NCBI GenBank assembly: GCA_017526905.1
Contig: JAFXQT010000067.1
Location: forward strand, 1 to 64,000
DNA length: 64,000 nucleotides
Direction: 5' to 3'
Source: Bacteroidaceae bacterium
Lineage (GTDB): Bacteria > Bacteroidota > Bacteroidia > Bacteroidales > Bacteroidaceae
The notes under the pieces were generated by a model. It was not told the DNA's origin and did not search any database. It saw only the letters and a program-made list of their open reading frames with translations. The position numbers and the translations under genes are program-made. Of this stretch, positions 8,969 through 16,281 are shown in pieces; the first letter of the stretch is position 1, and every line of letters starts with the position of its first letter.

Positions 8969-11059
8969 TTAGTATTCGTCCTCGCCTTCGCCATCGGTAT
9001 CGATGCCATAGACGCTCTTAGGTACAATCTCTATATAGTCGATCATCAGCTCGGCGCCGCCCAGTGCCAGCACCGACTTGATGCGCATGGTGTGCACCTC
9101 CTCCTCGTTCAGGGTCATGTTCGAGCAGATGACCCGGCGTATGGTGCGGTAGAAGTTGCAATAGTAGTCCGACTTGGTCTGCCAGCCGTTGGTGTCGGGG
9201 TGGCCTGTACCAGACATGCAGTAGTAGCCGCCGGCGCCATGGTACCAGCCCTGGTTGTGCAGGTTCTTCTTCATGGCTTCCTTCTCCTCCACCTGTGCGG
9301 CAGAGTAGCTGTTCAGTGCCTTCCAGCCGTAGCGGTTGGCCCAGTTGGCATCGTCCGAACGCATGTCGAGAGGAATGCCCTGAGGCTTGCCGTCGATGTA
9401 GAACTGACCGATACCGCGCGAGGGAATCAGGCAGAAGCCCAGACGGATCTGGTAGGTGCCGGTGGGCACGGTGGGCAGGCGGAAGGTGATGTCGTAGGAG
9501 TTGTTGTCCGAACGCAGGTTGAACTCGTCGCCCTGGAAGCTCCAGTACCAGTTGCGGGCGCCCTGGTAGATGAAGTCGCCGTCGGCATTCATGTCCACGT
9601 TGTCCAGGTAGCCGATGGGGAAAATGAAGTTCTCGGCGGGGATGCCGGGCGTCTTGTCGGTCGTGGCGTAGTAGGTCCAGGTGTCCTGTTTGCGGATGTT
9701 GTTGTTGAACAACTCGGGGAAGAGGTTGTACAGGTCAATGCGCATGCGTACGTTGAACACCTTGGCCTTCGTGTCCTCGTCGAACGAGACGATGTCGTCG
9801 ATATAGTAGTAGCGACCGTTGGCTGCGTTGTTCTTGTAGCCCTCCACCGTCTTGGTGACGCGTGCACCACGCTGCATCTGTGTGGGCTTGGTCTTTTCGT
9901 CCATGTTGCGGTTGATGAAGAGGTCGTTCACGGCCACGCCTTCGTCCACCATCTTCTTGCGCACCTTGAGCAGTTCCAGCTTCATGGTGGCCATCTCGTC
10001 AAGGGTGCGGTACCACTCGGTGGGGTTCACGTAGCGGTAGTCGCAGTTGCAGATAGAGGTGAGCATCTCCAGCGTGGTGTTGAAGGGCAGCACGTGGTAG
10101 GCCATGAGTCGGTACAGGGGGTTCTTCTCGTTCTCCAGGTCCTGCATGCCCTGCTCGGTCGAGCTGTAGCGTGCAGCGTCCTCGGGGTAGCGGCGTGCAG
10201 CCTCTTCGTAGAGCTGTTCCAGGGTGGTGATGCCGTACTTCTCTTCCAGCACGGAGTCGGGCACCATGAAGGCAGTGAAGCCGAAACGGCGCTCTTCGGG
10301 CACGTGGCAGAAGTTGTCGTGGTTGTCCGAGTGGTACAGCTTTTCCTTTTCGCGATACAGTTCGGGATCCCAGGAGGGGTCTTTCAGCAGACGGATCTTC
10401 TTGTCGATGCCGCAGGCCTCCAGGGCCAGGCTGTACAGGCCCACGTTGGGGTTGACTTTCATCACGTCGGGCAGTTCGCCGCTCGATGCCATGATGATCT
10501 CGTCCACCTGGTGCACGATGCCGTTCTCCACCGAGTCGTTGCTCTGGGTCAGGATGATGGCTCCGGAGTCGTTGAACTTGTAGGTGTAGTTGGTGGTGTC
10601 GCCCTCCTCGCTCACCACGGGGATGCTTTCCACCTGCAGGTAGTTGTTCAGCATGTTGGGCGATGAGGTGGAGGTGACGCCGCTGAAGTCAACGACGTTG
10701 AACACGTTGTTGGCAAACACGGCGGTGCTTACGATGGTGTCGCAGATCTCCACGGGTATCTGGTCGATGCTGCTGTAACCATGTGCCTTCAGGTAGTTGG
10801 CCACGGCCTGGTCCGTTGGAGCCAGGCAGGTGTATTTGCCGTAGGCGGAGAAGAGCGAGGACTTGCCTGCACGCTCCACAATCTTGGCGAACTCCGTACA
10901 CCCGTGCTCGGGGTTCTCGAGATAGCCGGTCAGCATCTCGCCCGTGAATGTGTAGTACGAGTCCGACGGGATGTCGTCGCCACAGGAAGTGACGGCCGCG
11001 CTGCCTACGAGCAGAGCTCCGGCAGCCATCCAAATATATAGTCGTTTCAACATATTCAT
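8969..11059 (-). CDS. fasciclin-domain surface lipoprotein with C-terminal beta-sandwich, 696 aa
   Basis: Lipobox VTSC (C26) is followed by GDDIPSD, a good surface-export signal. Two FAS1-like modules cover about residues 35-190 (FAKIVERAGKSSLFSAYGKY ... CLAPTDQAVANYL ... VENGIVHQVDEIIM) and 190-420 (GLYSLALEACGID ... FTAFMVPDSVLEE ... LMAYHVLP ... GRYYYIDDIV). The last 250 residues are a separate beta-rich domain containing SYDITFRLPTVPTGTYQIRL and ending in ELMIDYIEIVPKSVYG. That pattern is typical of jelly-roll, carbohydrate-binding-like modules. The gene sits 32 bp before the 630-aa fasciclin gene and 21 bp after the SusD gene. The family assignment is firm for FAS1; the C-terminal domain is by fold pattern only. 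Confidence 0.82.
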   Translation of the reverse strand: MNMLKRLYIWMAAGALLVGSAAVTSCGDDIPSDSYYTFTGEMLTGYLENPEHGCTEFAKIVERAGKSSLFSAYGKYTCLAPTDQAVANYLKAHGYSSIDQIPVEICDTIVSTAVFANNVFNVVDFSGVTSTSSPNMLNNYLQVESIPVVSEEGDTTNYTYKFNDSGAIILTQSNDSVENGIVHQVDEIIMASSGELPDVMKVNPNVGLYSLALEACGIDKKIRLLKDPSWDPELYREKEKLYHSDNHDNFCHVPEERRFGFTAFMVPDSVLEEKYGITTLEQLYEEAARRYPEDAARYSSTEQGMQDLENEKNPLYRLMAYHVLPFNTTLEMLTSICNCDYRYVNPTEWYRTLDEMATMKLELLKVRKKMVDEGVAVNDLFINRNMDEKTKPTQMQRGARVTKTVEGYKNNAANGRYYYIDDIVSFDEDTKAKVFNVRMRIDLYNLFPELFNNNIRKQDTWTYYATTDKTPGIPAENFIFPIGYLDNVDMNADGDFIYQGARNWYWSFQGDEFNLRSDNNSYDITFRLPTVPTGTYQIRLGFCLIPSRGIGQFYIDGKPQGIPLDMRSDDANWANRYGWKALNSYSAAQVEEKEAMKKNLHNQGWYHGAGGYYCMSGTGHPDTNGWQTKSDYYCNFYRTIRRVICSNMTLNEEEVHTMRIKSVLALGGAELMIDYIEIVPKSVYGIDTDGEGEDEY

Positions 11060-11080
11060 AGTGGTTCGTATTATAGGTTA

Positions 11081-12916
11081 TTACTTGGCAGTGTTCTTGT
11101 AGTTGTCCTCGTCGTCGGCGCCGGCATAGAACTCCTTCTGCTTCAGGTTGGGGTTACGCTTCAGCTCGTTCTTGTAGTAGGGCCAGTAGAGCGACTCCAT
11201 GTTGGAGAAGAGGTTGCTGCTGCTACTGCTGGTGCCAGCGGTGAACTTGGGGCTGACGAAGGTGCGCAGCGTGCCGGTGTTGCCCTCGCGGCGTGCGGTG
11301 CGCACCAGGTCGAACCAGCGCTTGCCCTCGAACATCAGTTCGCGCTCGCGGGCACCCAGGATCAGGGCCTCCATGCCTGCACGGTTCAGGTAGTTGTTCA
11401 TGCGCGGCAGGTCGCTGGTGGTGTTCTGTCCCATGTAGGAGCGTGCCTCGATGGGATACACCAGGTAGAAGGCTTTCTGGAACAGTTCGCGGTCGGCGGT
11501 GGCGGTGTCGTGGCCGGAGGTCATCATGCAGTAGGCTTCGGCCTGCATCAGCATCACGTCCGTGAGGCGGTAGAAGATCCAGTTGCGGTCCAGGTCGGGG
11601 TGGTTGCCGCGGCCCGACTGGTTGCCGTTGGTGGTGTAGTTCACACCATTGCTCGACTGGCGCTCGATGCTCCAGCGGCTATCCACAAACTTCGACACGA
11701 AGCCCGAGGTGTAGTCGTTGTTGGGCACGATGCTGGTCCAGTAGCGGCTGTCGGCCGTGTTGAGCCAGTAGGTGCGGTTGCTGGCGCTGATGTCGGTGAC
11801 GAATTGGTCGGGCGGGGCCAGCAATCCTTTACCCTCGCTGGTGCCGCCGGCAGAAGAGTGCGCGCCGTAGAGCGAGCCGCAGGCCGAGTTGGCCAGATGC
11901 TTCGTGTTGGACGAGGCGTTGAAGCCCAGCTCGAAGATGCTCTCGAAGCTGTTGCCCTCGCCGAAGATGGCTGTGGCGGCGGCGCCCCAGGTGGTGCCGC
12001 CCTGCTCCTGGTCGGAGTAGAGGGGGTAGCCCACGCCGGGATCGCTGGCGTGCTTCATCAGCTTGATGGCCTGGTTGGTCGAGCTCATCTGGTTGTTGTT
12101 GTTGCGGTTGCGGCCGCTGCTCTTGCCGGAGTAGTCCTCCTCGAATTCCTCGATCTTCTCGTCGATCACCTTCTGGCACATGGTCACGGCCTTGTCATAG
12201 TCGCCGCTCCACAGGTACATGTCGGCCAGCATGGCGCGGATGGCCTTCTTGGTGATGCGGTTGCAACTGCTGTTGTAGTTGTTGTTGGCGTCGTCGGGAT
12301 AGCGCAGGATGGCGTCCTTCTCGGCCTCTTCGCAGTCGGCGATGATCTCGGCCAGCACCTGCTCGAAGGGTTGCGGGGTGGGGTAGGAAACCTTGTCCTC
12401 CTCATAGACGGCCACGCGCGAGAAGGGCACCTCCTTGAAGGCGCGGATCAGGTAGAAGTAGCACAGCGAGCGGATGGCCTTCATCTCGGCGATGGTGGCC
12501 TTGAGGTCGGTGTAGGCGGGGTCCTTGGCCGCTACTTCCGGCGCGCGCTCGATGATGATGTTGCACTGGTTGATGACCGAGTAGAAGCTGGTCCAGTCGC
12601 AGTAGGCATTGGTGGAGAGCAGGTTTTCCCGCTCGATGTTGTACAGGTTGTTGTTGTTTACGGTGTTCAGCCCCATGTACAGGTTGTCGCTGCGGCTCTC
12701 GCCCCAGACGATACAGCGGCTGATGAAGTCCGAGCTCTGCATGGCTGTATAGACACCGGCCACCATCTGCTCCACGTCCTTCTTCTCGTCCCAGAAGTTG
12801 TCGTCGGTAACGAGGTCCTTCGGGCGGATATCAACGTAGTCGGCGCATCCGGCCATGGCCATGCCGGCTATGGCGAGGAGTGCGGCTTTCCGTATGTGAT
12901 GATATATAGTATTCAT
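11081..12916 (-). CDS. SusD/RagB-family surface lipoprotein (first pair)
   Basis: The product is 611 aa. Lipobox MAGC (C24) is followed by ADYVD. The N-terminus has the standard SusD opening (DYVDIRPKDLVTDDNFWDE) and the helix AEMKAIRSLCYFYLIRAFKE that is diagnostic of the family. Near the C-terminus it has ILGARERELMFEGKRWFDLV, again classic SusD. It lies 23 bp after the first SusC gene and 21 bp before a fasciclin gene, so the operon is continuous. The ligand is unknown. Confidence 0.93.
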   Translation of the reverse strand: MNTIYHHIRKAALLAIAGMAMAGCADYVDIRPKDLVTDDNFWDEKKDVEQMVAGVYTAMQSSDFISRCIVWGESRSDNLYMGLNTVNNNNLYNIERENLLSTNAYCDWTSFYSVINQCNIIIERAPEVAAKDPAYTDLKATIAEMKAIRSLCYFYLIRAFKEVPFSRVAVYEEDKVSYPTPQPFEQVLAEIIADCEEAEKDAILRYPDDANNNYNSSCNRITKKAIRAMLADMYLWSGDYDKAVTMCQKVIDEKIEEFEEDYSGKSSGRNRNNNNQMSSTNQAIKLMKHASDPGVGYPLYSDQEQGGTTWGAAATAIFGEGNSFESIFELGFNASSNTKHLANSACGSLYGAHSSAGGTSEGKGLLAPPDQFVTDISASNRTYWLNTADSRYWTSIVPNNDYTSGFVSKFVDSRWSIERQSSNGVNYTTNGNQSGRGNHPDLDRNWIFYRLTDVMLMQAEAYCMMTSGHDTATADRELFQKAFYLVYPIEARSYMGQNTTSDLPRMNNYLNRAGMEALILGARERELMFEGKRWFDLVRTARREGNTGTLRTFVSPKFTAGTSSSSSNLFSNMESLYWPYYKNELKRNPNLKQKEFYAGADDEDNYKNTAK

Positions 12917-12939
12917 AATGTGTAAGACTGGTGTTTGAG

Positions 12940-15900
12940 TTAGAATCCGATGGCCAGACCGAAGGTGTAGGACTTGGCGCGCGGGGTCTTGCTGTTGTCG
13001 GTGGCAACGCTGTAGCCGCCGTAGCCGATTTCAGGATCCACGCCCGAGTACTTGGTCAGGCAGAACAGGTTGTCCAGGTTGGCGTTGACGCGCAGCGAGC
13101 GCAGGTGCCATTTCTTGAGGAGCTTCGGGTCGAAGTTGTAGCTCAGCTGCAGGTAGTTCAGGCGCAGGAAGCTGGCATCCTCGACGAAGCGGTCGGAAAC
13201 CAACGTGTTGTAGTTGGTGCCGCCGCCGTACATGGCACGCGGGATGGTGGTCACGTCGCCTTCCTTGCGCCAGCGGTAGTTCACAGCCTGGCTCTGGTTG
13301 TCGTTCGTGGTCATCGATTCCATTTGCAGACGGGCCATGTTGAACACGTCGTAGTCCACACGGTAGTTGAACTGGGCGTTCAGTGCGAAGCGGTCGTAGT
13401 GCAGGCGGAAGCCGAAGCCGCCGGTCAGCTTGGGCAGCGAGTTGCCCAGATAGACCAGGTCGAGCTGGTTGATGTTGCCGTCGTTGTTCACGTCCTCGTA
13501 GATGGCATCGCCGCCCTTGAACACGTACTTGCTGCCCGACTCGCTCTTGTAGCAGAACTGCATCTGCAGGGGCTCGCCCTTCTCGTTGGTGATGATGCGG
13601 CCGTTCTGGTCCAGTGCCACGGGGTAGGTGTTGCCGGCATCGATGCTGGCCTGCAGTGCTGCCAGACCCTGGGTCTTGACGATGCGCATGGCGCTCTTCG
13701 AGGTGCCGTCGTAGTTGTACATATACACGCCCTTGCTGCGGAAACCGTAGATGGAGCCGAAGGGGTTGTTCAGCTGCACACGTTGCAGCAGTTGTGCGTT
13801 GCTCTCGGAGAAGTCGGTGTTGTAACCTTCCAGCACGATGGGATCCATCTCCAGGATCACGTTGTGGTTGTTGGCGAAGTTCACGTTCACGTCCATGGAG
13901 AACTTGCCCTTCTTGGCCAGGTTGTGGCCGATGATGCTGAACTCCCAACCCTTGTTGCGCATCTTACCGTTGTTCTTCACGTCAAGGCCGGTGCGTCCGT
14001 TGGTGCCGCTGGGGATGGGATAGTTCGGCAGCAGCATGTCGTGGGTGGTTCGGTTGTACACGTCCAGCACAAACTCCAGGCGGTTGTCAAAGAAGCCCAG
14101 GTTCACGCCGCCGTCCCATTGGAAGATGTTCTCCCAGTGGAACTCGGTCAGCTTGATGCCGCTGGACACCATGGCGATCTGATCCAGGTAGGGTGAGCCG
14201 CTGTTGTACTTGTTCAGGTAGAGGAAGTCGCTGCCCGGCTGGTTACCCTGTCGGCCCCAGCCCAGACGCAGACCGAACATGCTCACCTGCATGTGCTCGC
14301 GCGGCCATTCCATGAACTTCTCGTCGATCACGTTCCAACGGCCGGAGATGGCGGGGAACAGACCCCAGCGGCTCTTTGGGCCGAACTTGGTGGTGGCGTC
14401 GGCACGCAGGGTGAACATGGCGGTGTACTTACCCTTGTAGGCATAGTGCGTGGAGAAGGTGTAGTACAGCGCGCGCCAGTGGCCGTAGCTGGAACTCATG
14501 CCGCTGACCAGACCGCCGGCCGTGGTGTTGGTAAGGCCGGAAGGCAGGCGCCGCACATCGTTGCTCTGGGCGCTGCTGTTGCCGCTCACCAGCTGCACGC
14601 GGGCCATGGCACGCACGCTGTGGTCCTCGTTTCTGAACTTCGGCACCAGGGTCAGCGTGTGCGTGGTGGTGAAGGCAAAGCTCTTGCTGCTGCTGTTGCC
14701 TGTGTTATGGGTGTTGATGTAAGATGCGGTGGAGAGGGCACGGGGGTAGTCCGTGTCGGTGTAGTTGTTGCTGATGTCGATCACGGCACGGCCGTTGTAG
14801 TTGAGCTGTGTCTTGCTGTCGTCGATGCCCAGCAGCTTGTATTGCAGTTCCAGTTCGGGGGTGATGGCGTAGTTGGTCAGGTGGTTCTTGGCCAAGGCGG
14901 CGCTGGCCAGCGGGTTGGCCACGTTCTTCTGATTGCCGTCGAACACGGAGCTGGCGCTCTGCAGCATGTAGTAGTACTCGCCGGTGGGGTTGCCCTGGCG
15001 GTCGTACTCCCATGGCGAGAGGTTAGGCATCTTGGTGTAGCCGATACCCTGCAGACCGTCGCTGTTGCGCTTGTTCTTGGTGTAGGTAAAGGAGAAGTTG
15101 GACAGGATCAAGATGCGGTCGTTCACACCATAGTCCAGTGCCATACGTGTGGAGAAGCGGTTGAAGCCCTGCTTGATGATAGAGCCGGTGTTGTGGTTGA
15201 AACCGCCGGAGATACGGAAGGTGGCCTTCTCGCCGCCGCCGACCACATCCACGAAGTGGCTCTGCTCCAGACCGTTCTGGTGTACCAGCTCCACCCAATC
15301 GGTGTTGCGGTTGTACATCTGGTACTCGGAGAAGTTCTCGTCGTAGTTCAGCTCGGGGATATTGGCTGCCGTCGGGTCCTGACGGGGGTTGAAGTAGCTC
15401 TCCTTGAGCAGCATGGTGTACTGGTCGCCGTTCAGCAGCTTGATGCCGGCCGGCTGATGGGTGAACTTGAAGCGGGTGGAGTAGTTCACGCGCACGGGGC
15501 CGCGGCTACCGCGCTTGGTGGTGATTTCGATCACACCGTTGGCACCCTGCGAACCCCAGATGGCCGTTGCGGCAGCATCCTTCAGCACCTTGATGTCCTG
15601 GATGTCCTCGGGGTTCACCTTGAGCAGTTCGGCAAAGCGGTCCTCGTTGGCCGTCGATACGTCGAAGGTGGTCAAGTCAACGTCGTTGCGGATGTTGCCG
15701 TTCACCACGATAAGAGGCTCGTTGCTGGTCAGCGTGGACACGGTCGATACACCGCGCAGACGCATGGTGGTGCCCGAACCAAGGTCGCCCGAGTTGGCAA
15801 TGATGTCCAGACCGGCGATACGACCCTGCAGGGCTTCGTCCACCGAGGTGATGCCGAGGCCTTCGAACTCCTTGGCATCAATGCCTTGGGCCGAGAAGGA

Positions 15901-16281
15901 CACCTCGCGCTCGGGGATGGCCAGACCGCTGGTCTTCATCACCTTCTTGGCCTTCACCTCCAGCGTTTTCATCTGCTTGGTGGCGTCCTCCAGCTTGATC
16001 TTGAAGCTGTTGCGGTTGATGGGCAGGATTTGGGGTTTGAAGCCCACGTAGCTCACTTTCAGTTTGTTCTTGGGGCTCTTGATGGTCATCACGAAATTAC
16101 CGTTCATGTCGGTAATGGCAGCGTTGACCGTACGGTTGGACGCATCGATTTCCTGAATCTGGGCGCCGGGGAGCACGTCGAAATCGTCGCTCACCGTACC
16201 GCTGATGCGTGTGATTTGGGCCATAGTCAGCGTGGACACTAACAACAGGCCAAGCGTTAATGCATATTTCAAGTGTCTCAT
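12940..16281 (-). CDS. SusC/RagA-family TonB-dependent outer-membrane receptor (first pair)
   Basis: The product is 1113 aa. A signal peptide (MRHLKYALTLGLLLVSTLTM, cleavage near AQ) is followed by the regulatory beta-sandwich (ITRISGTVSDDFDVLPGAQI, residues about 22-105). A TonB-box-like segment near KTLEVKAKKV precedes the plug (SVDEALQGRIAGLDI ... STLTSNEPLIVVNG ... WGSQGANGVIEITTKRG). The barrel ends in SYTFGLAIGF. There is no STN domain. The start codon overlaps the stop of the 959-aa fasciclin gene in an ATGA, so it is translationally coupled to it. Confidence 0.94.
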   Translation of the reverse strand: MRHLKYALTLGLLLVSTLTMAQITRISGTVSDDFDVLPGAQIQEIDASNRTVNAAITDMNGNFVMTIKSPKNKLKVSYVGFKPQILPINRNSFKIKLEDATKQMKTLEVKAKKVMKTSGLAIPEREVSFSAQGIDAKEFEGLGITSVDEALQGRIAGLDIIANSGDLGSGTTMRLRGVSTVSTLTSNEPLIVVNGNIRNDVDLTTFDVSTANEDRFAELLKVNPEDIQDIKVLKDAAATAIWGSQGANGVIEITTKRGSRGPVRVNYSTRFKFTHQPAGIKLLNGDQYTMLLKESYFNPRQDPTAANIPELNYDENFSEYQMYNRNTDWVELVHQNGLEQSHFVDVVGGGEKATFRISGGFNHNTGSIIKQGFNRFSTRMALDYGVNDRILILSNFSFTYTKNKRNSDGLQGIGYTKMPNLSPWEYDRQGNPTGEYYYMLQSASSVFDGNQKNVANPLASAALAKNHLTNYAITPELELQYKLLGIDDSKTQLNYNGRAVIDISNNYTDTDYPRALSTASYINTHNTGNSSSKSFAFTTTHTLTLVPKFRNEDHSVRAMARVQLVSGNSSAQSNDVRRLPSGLTNTTAGGLVSGMSSSYGHWRALYYTFSTHYAYKGKYTAMFTLRADATTKFGPKSRWGLFPAISGRWNVIDEKFMEWPREHMQVSMFGLRLGWGRQGNQPGSDFLYLNKYNSGSPYLDQIAMVSSGIKLTEFHWENIFQWDGGVNLGFFDNRLEFVLDVYNRTTHDMLLPNYPIPSGTNGRTGLDVKNNGKMRNKGWEFSIIGHNLAKKGKFSMDVNVNFANNHNVILEMDPIVLEGYNTDFSESNAQLLQRVQLNNPFGSIYGFRSKGVYMYNYDGTSKSAMRIVKTQGLAALQASIDAGNTYPVALDQNGRIITNEKGEPLQMQFCYKSESGSKYVFKGGDAIYEDVNNDGNINQLDLVYLGNSLPKLTGGFGFRLHYDRFALNAQFNYRVDYDVFNMARLQMESMTTNDNQSQAVNYRWRKEGDVTTIPRAMYGGGTNYNTLVSDRFVEDASFLRLNYLQLSYNFDPKLLKKWHLRSLRVNANLDNLFCLTKYSGVDPEIGYGGYSVATDNSKTPRAKSYTFGLAIGF

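Noticed and set aside
14293..16242. A 649-codon antisense frame opposite the first SusC gene
   Set aside because: Same composition artefact; the opposite strand encodes a clear TonB-dependent receptor across the whole interval.
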